A stretch of DNA of 64,000 bases from an uncultured Flavobacteriaceae bacterium (GTDB lineage Bacteria > Bacteroidota > Bacteroidia > Flavobacteriales > Flavobacteriaceae), in NCBI GenBank assembly GCA_947502635.1, contig CANNAN010000004.1, forward strand, positions 248,001 through 312,000, given 5' to 3'. Below, piece after piece: positions 45,831 through 53,680 of the stretch; position 1 is the stretch's first letter; each line of letters opens with the position of its first letter. The position numbers and the translations under genes are program-made. A model generated the notes under the pieces. The model saw only the letters and a program-made list of their open reading frames with translations. It was not told the origin of the DNA and made no database searches.

Positions 45831-46877
45831 TTATTTATTTTGATTGATAAATTGAATCACTTCATTTGCAAATAAATCAGGCTCATTAAACATAGGTGAG
45901 TGGCCAGATTTTTCAAAAATCACTACTTTTTTTTCATTAGAACCTAAATTATCAAAAGCTTCTTGGGCAAATTTTGGAGGAACAACCATATCGTATTTAC
46001 CCCAAAGTACTAAAGAAGGTATTTTGATTTCTGAAAGTCTATCAGTGTAATTTACATTTTCAAAAAGATTTTCATCTAAAATGGATTGTATTTTACTCAT
46101 ATTCCATAAGAGTGTCAATATATTGTATTTAAAAATAATTTTATTGTCTTCGATTTCTATGTTATTAATCAATTTTGCGTTTTCTAGCTTTTCTTCAGCT
46201 ATAAATGCTTCACTATTTAGCTTATATATATCCTTAATATTATACTCAGGATCAATATTGTTTACTAAGTCAATGACCGATTCCCAATAATCAATATCAT
46301 TTCCAATTTCAATTTGTTCTGAAGCAACTCTTTTAAAATTAGCGATATATTCTGAATACATATTTTTAGAATTATGTGCACCATCTACATCAATCCATCC
46401 TAAAAAATCACTTTGATCTTTTAATAATGTAGCAGGACCTAATGTGCCACCCCAACTATGTCCCATAAGGAATAACCGAGAGTCATTGCCGTATTTATGT
46501 TTAATGACCTTTGCAAGTGCTAAAACATCTTCTGCCATTATATCTATGTTTATTCCATTTTTAGAATAACTACCTTGAGCCATTCCAGATCCGCGTTGAT
46601 CAAAATAAACAACAGCACACGTTTTTTCAATAACACTTTTAATAGTACTAGTGCGATAGCTTAACCCTATACCTCCAGGCCCTCCATGTAATATAATGAG
46701 AAATACTTTTTCTGAAGCGTTACCATGAATATAAGCTGGCATATCTGCGTTTTTATGACGTACAAATAATGTTTCATTTAAATTGCTAATATTTTCGTCT
46801 TTAGAGCATGAAAAAGTAGTCCATAAAACAACTATTAATAGTATGGCTTTTGAGTAATTATTAATTATTTTTTGCAT
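45831..46877 (-). CDS. Alpha/beta-hydrolase lipoprotein (proline iminopeptidase-like)
   Basis: A 348-residue alpha/beta hydrolase with a lipoprotein signal (IVVLWTTFSCSKDEN). Oxyanion region LIILHGGPGGIG, nucleophile Ser in LFLMGHSWGGTLGPA, acidic residue region LWGKYDMVVPPKF and catalytic His in FEKSGHSPMF. The HGGPGG plus GHSWGG pattern is typical of the prolyl aminopeptidase-like branch. I use the ATG at 46877, giving a proper signal; it overlaps the 3' end of the preceding gene by 17 bases, so the two are coupled. Faces the envelope; substrate unknown. Confidence 0.85.
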   Translation of the reverse strand: MQKIINNYSKAILLIVVLWTTFSCSKDENISNLNETLFVRHKNADMPAYIHGNASEKVFLIILHGGPGGIGLSYRTSTIKSVIEKTCAVVYFDQRGSGMAQGSYSKNGINIDIMAEDVLALAKVIKHKYGNDSRLFLMGHSWGGTLGPATLLKDQSDFLGWIDVDGAHNSKNMYSEYIANFKRVASEQIEIGNDIDYWESVIDLVNNIDPEYNIKDIYKLNSEAFIAEEKLENAKLINNIEIEDNKIIFKYNILTLLWNMSKIQSILDENLFENVNYTDRLSEIKIPSLVLWGKYDMVVPPKFAQEAFDNLGSNEKKVVIFEKSGHSPMFNEPDLFANEVIQFINQNK

Positions 46878-47523
46878 TTCTTTTTTTCTTTTTAAAATTA
46901 AAACGGTAACCATATTGTAAACTAATAGTAGGTAAAGCCCCTGCATTATAAGGGGTACGTAGCATGAGGTTGACATTAAAAAACCGACCTGTTATTTTTT
47001 TATCTTTTCTTTGTTTACCAATACCCACAGAAATAGATGGCGCGTAGTAGCCTCTACCTGGAAGAAAGACTTTCTTCACATTATCTCCAATAACTTCATA
47101 GGTTTCGGGTAAAAAAGAGCGATAATACCCTAAAGGGTTAATTGTTATACTAAATTGTTTCCCCTTTTTATTAGTTCTTCTCCAAGTCAGTCCATAATTT
47201 GTAAAGATTCCCGTATCAGTTTTAGTTGAGAAATTAGTGGTGAAACCTAGGTTTCCGTTTAGAAGAAGTTGATGTGTATTTGTTCTTTGTCCACGTTTTC
47301 TATTTTTAGTTTTCTTCTTTTCTTTCCATAGGTATTCAGTCCCAAAGACTAAACCATTGTTCCAGAAAATATTACCGAAATAACTAACTTTAAATTCGGT
47401 TCTGTCTAAAAACGTCTTTGAAGAGGTATTAGTAGAGTTCTTTGTGTACTCTAAATTTTGTGCATTTCCTATTTTCAAAAAGAATATTGAGAAAGGAATT
47501 AACAAGTATAATTTTAACGTCAT
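46861..47523 (-). CDS. Hypothetical outer-membrane or periplasmic protein
   Basis: A 220-residue protein with a signal peptide (LKLYLLIPFSIFFLKIGNAQ) and a beta-strand-rich body (FKVSYFGNIFWNNGLVFGTE, KQFSITINPLGYYRSF, LPTISLQYGYRFNF) consistent with a small barrel. Basic tail KKKKRNAKNN overlaps the start of the alpha/beta hydrolase gene. Probably cotranscribed with it. No family recognised. Confidence 0.65.
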   Translation of the reverse strand: MTLKLYLLIPFSIFFLKIGNAQNLEYTKNSTNTSSKTFLDRTEFKVSYFGNIFWNNGLVFGTEYLWKEKKKTKNRKRGQRTNTHQLLLNGNLGFTTNFSTKTDTGIFTNYGLTWRRTNKKGKQFSITINPLGYYRSFLPETYEVIGDNVKKVFLPGRGYYAPSISVGIGKQRKDKKITGRFFNVNLMLRTPYNAGALPTISLQYGYRFNFKKKKRNAKNN

Positions 47524-47710
47524 AGCCTATAAATTAATTGTTTATAGGCACAAAACTACTTTTATAACTTATTATTGCTGTTAAAGGATCTGTAATTAAA
47601 ACTTAATGAATTAATAAAAACAGTAGAATATTGTTAAAGTAAGTTAGAAGTTTTTATTTTATTTTAAAATTAACAATAGTTTATTTTTTAAATGTTATTA
47701 AAATAATTCC

Positions 47711-48964
47711 CTAAACATTTACCCCTTTAAAGCTAGAACCACTTGGCAGTTCAAAAACTTCCAAATCGAAGTAGGGAAGTGCTGCGATTAAATGATCGAA
47801 GATATCGGCCATGATATATTCGTAATTTTCCCAGCGCTTATCATTACTAAAAGCATAGATCTCAACAGGAATTCCTTGTGTAGTTGGTGCTAACTGACGC
47901 ACCATAATAGTCATGTCCTTATTAATAGCCGAGTGATTTTCAATATAGGTCTGAACATATTTTCTAAAAACCCCTAAATTGGTAAGATTTCTGCCGTTTA
48001 GCGATATAGACTTATCAATATTATGATCGGTGTTAAAACTATCAATATCAGCTTGCCGTTGCTCTAAATAAGTCTTTATAAGCTGAATACTACTAAGTGC
48101 TTTTAAATGTTCCTTGTTAAGATAGTGTACACTATCCATCTTAATGGATACCGAACGCTTAATACGCCGTCCATCTGAATCCATCATTCCACGCCAGTTT
48201 TTAAAAGAATCAGAAATCAAGGCATAAGTTGGAATGGTTGTTATCGTTTTATCAAAGTTTTGAACTTTAACGGTCGACAAATTAATTTCAATTACATCGC
48301 CATCGGCACCATATTTTTCAAATGTAATCCAATCGCCAATGCGTACCATATCGTTAATAGATACTTGAATACTGGCAACAAAACCTAAAATAGTGTCTTT
48401 AAATACAAGTATAATTACAGCTGAGGCCGCACCAAGAGCTGTTATGAATTTGATGAAAGGTGTGTCGGTAATAATGGCTATGGCTGACATAAAACCTGCT
48501 ACCCAAGCAAAAATCATAAAAACCTGAATATAACTATCTATAGGCTTATCTTTTAAACGAGGAAGTGTCTTAAAGTAATCCTTTAAAGTATTAAGAAAAC
48601 TCCTTACAATCCAAAGTGTTAATACGATAGCAAAAACCTGAAGTCCTTTTTCAATAACACCGTCAAAATTAGGGAAATCTTTAAAAATAATGGGCGTAAA
48701 TTCCATGGCTACCAAGAGCGGAATGATGTGGGCTATATTCCGAGGTACATGGTTAGCGACCAGCATATCATCAAAATTTGTTTTTGATGCTGAAGCAAAC
48801 TGATTGAAAGTCTTCACCAGAATCTTTCGTGTTACAAAATCAATAACAAATACAACAATAAGTAATATGATGAGGAGTCCCAACATATTCAAATATTCTG
48901 CTGTATTTTCAGTAATTCCAAGTTCTATAAGGTACTTATAAATCAAGTGACGGTAGTTATCCAT
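47711..48964 (-). CDS. MscS-family mechanosensitive channel (YbdG-like)
   Basis: A 417-residue channel with about five membrane helices, the pore-lining TM3 (ALGAASAVIILVFKDTILGF) and the cytosolic MscS beta domain (MVRIGDWITFEKYGADGDVI, KTITTIPTYALISDSFKNW). Length and the GADGDV insert match the YbdG (MscM) branch rather than small MscS. It gates in response to membrane tension on osmotic downshift. Confidence 0.92.
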   Translation of the reverse strand: MDNYRHLIYKYLIELGITENTAEYLNMLGLLIILLIVVFVIDFVTRKILVKTFNQFASASKTNFDDMLVANHVPRNIAHIIPLLVAMEFTPIIFKDFPNFDGVIEKGLQVFAIVLTLWIVRSFLNTLKDYFKTLPRLKDKPIDSYIQVFMIFAWVAGFMSAIAIITDTPFIKFITALGAASAVIILVFKDTILGFVASIQVSINDMVRIGDWITFEKYGADGDVIEINLSTVKVQNFDKTITTIPTYALISDSFKNWRGMMDSDGRRIKRSVSIKMDSVHYLNKEHLKALSSIQLIKTYLEQRQADIDSFNTDHNIDKSISLNGRNLTNLGVFRKYVQTYIENHSAINKDMTIMVRQLAPTTQGIPVEIYAFSNDKRWENYEYIMADIFDHLIAALPYFDLEVFELPSGSSFKGVNV

Positions 48965-48991
48965 TTTTTACAGTTTTAACAGTTTCTTGTA

Positions 48992-49282
48992 TTAAGCGAG
49001 TTTTTTTAAATATTTACGATCGATGTAAAAGGTACCAAAAGGAATTACAGAAGCCAATAGAATGACTAAAAATTGATTGTTAGTCCAATGAGTTTCTTTT
49101 TTATACATGAAAGCTAAAATAACATAGCCCATGAATAAAATACCATGTGGCATGCCTAACATTTTTACATATTGAGGATCTTCAGAGAGATACTTTATTG
49201 GTGTTGCAATAAAGAGTAATAGAATATAGGAAACACCTTCAAAAAAGGCAACCAATCGAAAAATATTGATAAAGGATAACAT
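48992..49282 (-). CDS. DUF3817 membrane protein
   Basis: A 96-residue integral membrane protein with about three helices, FFEGVSYILLLFIATPIKY, GMPHGILFMGYVILAF and FLVILLASVIPFGTFYIDRK, matching DUF3817 (YdzA-like) proteins. Same strand as and 27 bases before the MscS gene, so possibly cotranscribed. Role unknown. Confidence 0.85.
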   Translation of the reverse strand: MLSFINIFRLVAFFEGVSYILLLFIATPIKYLSEDPQYVKMLGMPHGILFMGYVILAFMYKKETHWTNNQFLVILLASVIPFGTFYIDRKYLKKLA

Positions 49283-49344
49283 AGATTTTTTTTATAAAAC
49301 AAAAATACAATGTGGAAGTCTAAAAGCCTAGATTTTAGGTGCTT

Positions 49345-49971
49345 TTATAGGACATTAAAAATAATAAGTCCATAGATCGCAAAACGTAATAAACGCAAGG
49401 ATCCATAAAGGACAACGCTTTTAAACGGAAAGTTAATAATACCTGCCGCTACACAAGACATAGAAAAGGGTAGTGGTAAAAGGGCTCCAACAATGATAAG
49501 GAAGCCTCCCCATTTTTTAGAATTCTTAAGTTGTTTGGCCATTTTAACCTCTAAGTAGTTATGAACAGTTGGTATTTTTGTAATAAAAACACCTAACCAA
49601 TACGATATAAGACCACCAGAATACGATAGAAAAGCTAAAAAACTAAGATACAGCCAAGGGTTTGGCATTTTTCCAGACCAAGCAATGAAAACCTCTGGCG
49701 GAATAATCCCTAAAAGAGTTTCAGATACAAAGAAAAAAGTAAGCACACCATAAGCGGGCAGTGTTTCGGTCATACGAACCAAAGCATCATTAATATTAAA
49801 AAAATGATTTAAAACATAAATCCCAGCAACTAGTAGTATTATTACAGGCAAAGCTTTTTTAACAGCATCCCAAACAAAACTATAAAACCCAGTATAATTA
49901 TAATACTGATGTAGTAAGTGCAAACGGTTTTTTTCAGTCTTAGACTTTGGTTTAGATTTCATGTTTTTCAT
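49345..49971 (-). CDS. VTT/SNARE-associated (YqaA-like) membrane protein
   Basis: A 208-residue membrane protein with several helices and the family-type segment FVSETLLGIIPPEVFIAWSG, then YLSFLAFLSYSGGLISYWLG. It belongs to the DedA/VTT-type superfamily implicated in phospholipid flipping (family knowledge). N-terminal basic region KSKPKSKTEKNRLH. Upstream of the DUF3817 and MscS genes on the same strand. Confidence 0.82.
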   Translation of the reverse strand: MKNMKSKPKSKTEKNRLHLLHQYYNYTGFYSFVWDAVKKALPVIILLVAGIYVLNHFFNINDALVRMTETLPAYGVLTFFFVSETLLGIIPPEVFIAWSGKMPNPWLYLSFLAFLSYSGGLISYWLGVFITKIPTVHNYLEVKMAKQLKNSKKWGGFLIIVGALLPLPFSMSCVAAGIINFPFKSVVLYGSLRLLRFAIYGLIIFNVL

Positions 49972-50290
49972 GTAAACTTAAAGGCCAACAAATATACTAG
50001 TATATGTCGTATTATAAAAGAGGAACTTATATTTTAGTGCAAATTTAACATTGTTAAACCTATATTTAATCTGGTGTTGCATTTGATTTTCGATTAATAT
50101 TTACAAGATAATGATTTAGTAATTAAGTCTAGTTTTAGAAAACTCGTTTTAAAGAATCACACAAAACTAAATATCTTGAGTGAATTGTAAATACTTAATG
50201 GGTGAGCGTGTTGTTAAAAATTCTATTTTACATAATATTAATTATAGTACATTTTATAACAATTAGCGAAATAGCGCTTTTGGGCGATAT

Positions 50291-50346
50291 TTGACATAAT
50301 TGCAGATATAATGTCTTTAGACTTATATCGATAGTAATTATGTCAA
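50291..50346. repeat. Imperfect cruciform with extrahelical bases
   Basis: Outer arms ttgacataatt / aattatgtcaa (11 bp, perfect), an asymmetric internal bulge, then inner arms gatataa / ttatatc and gtct / agac with one unpaired t. Single-stranded DNA here would fold into one bulged hairpin. Confidence 0.8.
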
Positions 50347-50393
50347 GCTAATTGTGGAAACATTATCGTTTTAGCTTTTCGTTTAATTTTAAT

Positions 50394-50415
50394 ACCTGCC
50401 TGCCGGTAGGCAGGT
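50394..50415. repeat. GC-rich palindromic repeat
   Basis: acctgcctgccggtaggcag followed by gt: arms acctgcct / aggcaggt. A widespread type of short palindrome in Bacteroidota genomes; strikingly GC-rich against its surroundings. Confidence 0.8.
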
Positions 50416-50436
50416 TCCGTACAATCGCTTGCCTAA

Positions 50437-50463
50437 GCTTGTCCTGAGCGCAGTCGAAGGGCC
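50437..50463. repeat. Flavobacterial dispersed repeat
   Basis: Contains gtcctgagcgcagtcgaagg, a repeat commonly scattered between flavobacterial genes; degenerate relatives lie in the his operon at 24080 and 24934. Confidence 0.7.
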
Positions 50464-50604
50464 AAAAAAAAGCTAACTTTTAGATTCGTTTTAAACTTTT
50501 CGTTGGCGAGAATATTCTCGTTATATTTTTTTCACGAGCTTTTCGTTAGGTTGCCACAAGAGTATAAAATTGAGATGTCTAGTATTTCAATCAGTTTTAA
50601 ATAA

Positions 50605-50640
50605 TCTATACACTTGTTATATGTATAGCTCCGATTAAAC
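50605..50640. repeat. Bipartite motif, copy 1
   Basis: tctatacacttg, a 12-base spacer, then ctccgattaaac. Both 12-mers and the spacer length recur at 62697-62732. Confidence 0.75.
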
Positions 50641-50778
50641 TTCTTTTGTTTAGTACTTCTAACATTATGTTGAATAGAAATAGAAATTTTAAACTCCCTT
50701 TGGTTGGATTGATTTTACCCAATATTGGAACAACGAATTTATCTTCATATATTAGTGTTATTAGATTTAAAATAATAT

Positions 50779-51279
50779 ATGGAGTTTGATATCGAAAAAT
50801 ACGAGAAAGAATCATTAGGATTAATTTATAACGAAGCCATCAGCCACTTAACAGAAACTTTTAAATCATTTAGAGAAGTAACTAATAAAAGTTATGTGAC
50901 TATTGGTATTTATTTCTCAATTATTTCATATTCCTTAAGTAAACTTTTTGATTTAGAATATTCAGAAATCGACCCTTTCTTTTTCTCTATCGCCATTATA
51001 ATGTTTATAACTTCCGGTATTTTATTGGGAAACATATTACCTGCTAAGATGACGATGCCTGGTTGTAAACCAGAAAAATTAATCCATTCTTATTATGAAG
51101 CGATCAACGGTGAAAATCAATTAAAGCTATATTATAAACAAAGAATAATTGATTTGGATACGGGAATTAATCATAATATTGGAGTAGTGAATATTAGAGC
51201 AAAAAGATTAAGAATATCTATCACTCTATCAATTGCTTTTACCTTTATATCATTTTTTATCTATGGGGTTGTCGTTTAA
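50779..51279 (+). CDS. Hypothetical three-helix membrane protein
   Basis: A 166-residue protein: an N-terminal soluble helix (LIYNEAISHLTETFKSFREV), two membrane segments (IGIYFSIISYSLSKLF and FFFSIAIIMFITSGILLGNI), an amphipathic middle, and a C-terminal membrane helix (ISITLSIAFTFISFFIYGVV). The helix-plus-two-TM start is loosely like effector membrane proteins of defence loci, but no domain is identified. It stands alone at the left edge of the accessory region. Confidence 0.6.
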   Translation: MEFDIEKYEKESLGLIYNEAISHLTETFKSFREVTNKSYVTIGIYFSIISYSLSKLFDLEYSEIDPFFFSIAIIMFITSGILLGNILPAKMTMPGCKPEKLIHSYYEAINGENQLKLYYKQRIIDLDTGINHNIGVVNIRAKRLRISITLSIAFTFISFFIYGVVV

Positions 51280-51855
51280 AGTTTCCCATTGATTAGTAGT
51301 TCTTGGAGGAATGTTTTCATTTGCATTTTCTTCCTCCTCATCTTTATAATTTCTCATAATTCTTAAATTTTATTAAAATTAAGAAATTATAGTACTTTTC
51401 TGTAAATCTTATCCAGTACTTATTGACTAGTTATTAACATTTGGCATTGTCTTTTGTCTTGAAACAAAAGAAACAAAAATTCAAGACTGCATATAATTTT
51501 GGAAACAATATACGGCTCGTTACGCTATATTTTAGGAAACGGGCTAACTTCTTAAGATTGTTTTTAGGTACATTTAAAATTAGAACTCTTAAGATTATGT
51601 ATTACTAGACCCCTAAAATATGGACGCTCCACTCACCTATTGTTTTAGCCAAAATTAGTTTGATACGCACACAAGTCACACCAAAGTTATGTTTTTCGGT
51701 TCGTGAAATGCAAGGGTAAATAAATGAAAGCTATTTAGCCAACACTACACCCAACGCATCGTAAACCGCTTTCACCCTTGCATTTGACTCATTCTAAACA
51801 TGGCAATCGGCTTTCCTTGGCACGGTGCTAAGGTTTAACTTTAAATATTTTTATT
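51280..51855. other. Non-coding gap with structured element
   Basis: No gene recognised. Contains a hairpin around cttttgtcttgaaacaaaag (about 51459), and a more GC-rich part (51640-51840) with a long-range helix described separately. The sequence differs in composition from its AT-rich surroundings. Confidence 0.6.
51706..51833 (+). ncRNA. Candidate structured RNA or folded DNA element
   Basis: aaatgcaagggt (51706-51717) pairs perfectly with acccttgcattt (51774-51785); after an 8-base bulge gaaagc (51726-51731) pairs with gctttc (51768-51773). A second hairpin ccttggca / tgctaagg follows at 51815-51833. Eighteen long-range pairs without an ORF suggest a selected structure. Strand is not certain. 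Confidence 0.4.
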
Positions 51856-52044
51856 ATGGATGTTCGTTATCTTTTCTATTTTAGGCTAAGGTCTAGTCGT
51901 AATCGCAATTATTTATTCTTAGCTATAAACCCTAAGTGTAGTTTTAAAGTAATTTATATGCCTAAACATAAAATTTATGTACACGCTATTAGGTTATTTA
52001 AGCTAGAGCTTGGTATTACAAATTTTCCTCCTCCTCCTTCATAG
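51856..52044 (+). CDS. Small hypothetical protein (62 aa)
   Basis: A 62-codon frame with a basic, aromatic-rich sequence (MDVRYLFYFRLRSSRNRNYL, VIYMPKHKIYVHAIRLFKLE) ending in four prolines and Ser. It directly follows the structured element and is followed by a C/G-rich stretch and T run (52032-52056) that could terminate transcription. Not recognised; could be a chance frame. Confidence 0.4.
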   Translation: MDVRYLFYFRLRSSRNRNYLFLAINPKCSFKVIYMPKHKIYVHAIRLFKLELGITNFPPPPS

Positions 52045-52060
52045 GGGGATTTTTTTACTT

Positions 52061-52483
52061 TCAAAACTTTTGATGTAGCTTTTCTATCTGATTTGAAATA
52101 TTATACACTTCTAATTTATGTAAACCATTAGAAAATATTTTAATTTCCCAATTAGATAAACTTGGCATTAAACTAACTTCATTATTTACAAAGGCATCAT
52201 TATCGGATTCTAATAATTACTTAGACGGTATTAGATATAATGCTCGTGGAGTTTTATCAATAATTAAAACCAAAGCGACAAATAAATTATCTTTTAATTC
52301 TCCTAAGCCTTGTTTTGCAATTTTAATACTTCGTTGTGTAGTATCTAAATCTATGGATTGTAGATATAATTGCTTATCTCCAATTAAAAAATCTACCTCT
52401 TCCCTCCCATCAGTTTTTATTGTTAATTCTAAATCAAAACTTTGGAGTTCAGATTTTAGAAAATCTATAATTAAGGAAGACAT
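52061..52483 (-). pseudogene. Xre-partner gene split by an in-frame stop
   Basis: The first 88 codons (to the TAA at 52217-52219) read EVDFLIGDKQLYLQSIDLDT, IKIAKQGLGELKDNLF, then ALVLIIDKTPRALYLIPSK. In the same frame the sequence continues for 51 more sensible codons (LLESDNDAFVNNEVSLMPSL, SNWEIKIFSNGLHKLEVYN) to a TGA at 52061. The continuation looks like the natural C-terminus, so a single point mutation to TAA probably truncated a 140-aa protein. The E..DF...LQSIDL pattern is vaguely like a PD-(D/E)xK nuclease core; that is weak. Its start overlaps the Xre stop by one base. Confidence 0.65.
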
Positions 52484-52704
52484 TAGTTTTCTTCTTTTAA
52501 TTTTAAGTCTGCACAGATTTCTTTAAAAATTTCGCAAGGGTCAACATCAATAGCTAAAGCAATAAGATATAGTTCTTCTACTCGAAGTTTTGTAGATTCA
52601 TTAGAGCTTAATTGGCTCATGCGAGATTTACTAATTCCTGTTTTACGTGAAACTTCTGCTTTGTTAATAGATTTCTTAGCTAAATATAGACCTAAATTAG
52701 TCAT
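52483..52704 (-). CDS. Xre-family helix-turn-helix regulator
   Basis: A 73-residue protein that is essentially one HTH_3/Xre domain: SINKAEVSRKTGISKSRMSQ, LSSNESTKLRVEELYLIALA, then DPCEIFKEIC. It ends one base into the start of the partner gene, so the two are translated together. The upstream divergent gap carries three copies of a tgatac-n4-gtat palindrome, likely its own operators. Paired small-Xre modules occur as antitoxins or as control proteins of defence islands. Confidence 0.85.
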   Translation of the reverse strand: MTNLGLYLAKKSINKAEVSRKTGISKSRMSQLSSNESTKLRVEELYLIALAIDVDPCEIFKEICADLKLKEEN

Positions 52705-52708
52705 AAAA

Positions 52709-52714
52709 GTATCA
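52709..52714. promoter_or_regulatory. Half operator gtatca
   Basis: gtatca, matching the right arm of the Xre operator, 42 bp (about four helical turns) from the right arm of operator 1. Confidence 0.35.
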
Positions 52715-52740
52715 TTTTTTTACACATAAATATAGATAGT

Positions 52741-52756
52741 TGATACATAAGTATCA
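52741..52756. promoter_or_regulatory. Xre operator 1
   Basis: tgatacataagtatca: 6-bp perfect arms around 4 bases. Confidence 0.7.
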
Positions 52757-52793
52757 AATTTTTAAACTTTATATTTGAATTTAGGTTTATTTT

Positions 52794-52809
52794 TGATACA
52801 TTCGTATAG
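52794..52809. promoter_or_regulatory. Xre operator 2
   Basis: tgatacattcgtatag: same left arm, right arm degenerate at its last two bases. Confidence 0.6.
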
Positions 52810-52814
52810 AAAAA

Positions 52815-52830
52815 TGATACAATTGTATTA
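52815..52830. promoter_or_regulatory. Xre operator 3
   Basis: tgatacaattgtatta, 21 bp (two turns) from operator 2 and 14 bases before the start of the divergent 65-aa gene, so binding would also affect that gene. Confidence 0.6.
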
Positions 52831-52843
52831 AAAAATTACACCA

Positions 52844-53041
52844 ATGAATAAAACACGATATACTAAAGCACAACTTGAGCAGATTGTTTATGCACAATTA
52901 GAGAATTTAAATGCTATTCACGACCTTTTACGTATTATGAAAGTACAGAATGAGCTTATAGATAATGCGAATAAGAAATTAAGGGATGAAGTAATTGATT
53001 TTAAGAAACGGGTTAATTATGGAACAGGGAAATTTAAGTAA
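52844..53041 (+). CDS. Small coiled-coil hypothetical protein (65 aa)
   Basis: A 65-residue, almost fully helical protein (YTKAQLEQIVYAQLENLNAI, NELIDNANKKLRDEVIDF) with a basic end. Divergent from the Xre gene, sharing its operator region, and ending one base before the stop of the E2-like gene on the other strand. Possibly a third component of the Xre module; function unknown. Confidence 0.55.
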   Translation: MNKTRYTKAQLEQIVYAQLENLNAIHDLLRIMKVQNELIDNANKKLRDEVIDFKKRVNYGTGKFK

Positions 53042-53680
53042 TTATTTTAGGGTTAAATGTTTTGCTAAGTAATTATATAAGTCATATTCTAATAAAGGTT
53101 TATCAATTTTTTTAAAGAGCCTATAATGTTTATCATGTAAACCTGAAGTGCATTTTTTCAAAGTAATACCGCTACCACAATAACAATTATTATGAATTTT
53201 TAGTTTTTCTCCGTTAATCCTATTATACATCAATTTAGCTATTAAGTAATCTTTATTCATTTTCAAAATATCTCGATAGCCTTCTACAATTCCTAAAACT
53301 CCATGTGAATGTTCGTCTGTCTTATATTTTTTATTTATTTCAAAATATGAATTATTTTGAAAATATGGTATTACTATTTCTTTAATAAAGATAGTTAAGC
53401 TAGTTATTTGCGTCTTTAAAAGAACCTGTGCTTTTGCTTTTGTAGTTAAACAGCAAGAGCCCGTATCTGTATAAATATGCCTATCTACTTTTATAGGAAT
53501 TCGCTCACTAGTTTCAAAAACATTAGGGAAACTAGATGGATATGAACTTAAATCAATTAGAATATCATAAGAATCATCTTTACTTATAAATAATTCACCA
53601 GAAATATGATTACTATTTGAGTTATAAGAAAGCGTTTTATATTTTAATAATACTTCATTTATTTCTTGTTTAATATCCAT
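53042..53680 (-). CDS. CBASS E2-like conjugating protein with SEC-C zinc motif
   Basis: A 212-residue protein with a prokaryotic E2-like domain: SYPSSFPNVFETSERIP leads to DRHIYTDTGSCCLTTKA, where C77 (or C76) sits at the place of the E2 catalytic Cys (pattern H-x-Y-x-D-x-G-x-C-L). The C-terminus has a SEC-C type zinc knuckle, NNCYCGSGITLKKC (C166, C168, C177). In short type II CBASS an E2 without E1 acts on the CD-NTase C-terminus (family knowledge). Its start overlaps the end of the CD-NTase gene by 11 bases, strongly coupling the two. Confidence 0.8.
   Translation of the reverse strand: MDIKQEINEVLLKYKTLSYNSNSNHISGELFISKDDSYDILIDLSSYPSSFPNVFETSERIPIKVDRHIYTDTGSCCLTTKAKAQVLLKTQITSLTIFIKEIVIPYFQNNSYFEINKKYKTDEHSHGVLGIVEGYRDILKMNKDYLIAKLMYNRINGEKLKIHNNCYCGSGITLKKCTSGLHDKHYRLFKKIDKPLLEYDLYNYLAKHLTLK

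Larger units (their letters stand above)
49972..50778. other. Non-coding gap with palindromes and repeats
   Basis: No convincing gene. It holds a long imperfect cruciform (50291-50346), a gc-rich palindrome (50394-50415), a flavobacterial repeat (50437-50463), and a bipartite 36-nt motif (50605-50640) whose other copy is at 62697. It marks the change from core to accessory sequence. Confidence 0.7.

Noticed and set aside
50606-50815. Minus-strand 69-codon frame
   Set aside because: It overlaps the bipartite motif and the start of the membrane-protein gene and looks random.
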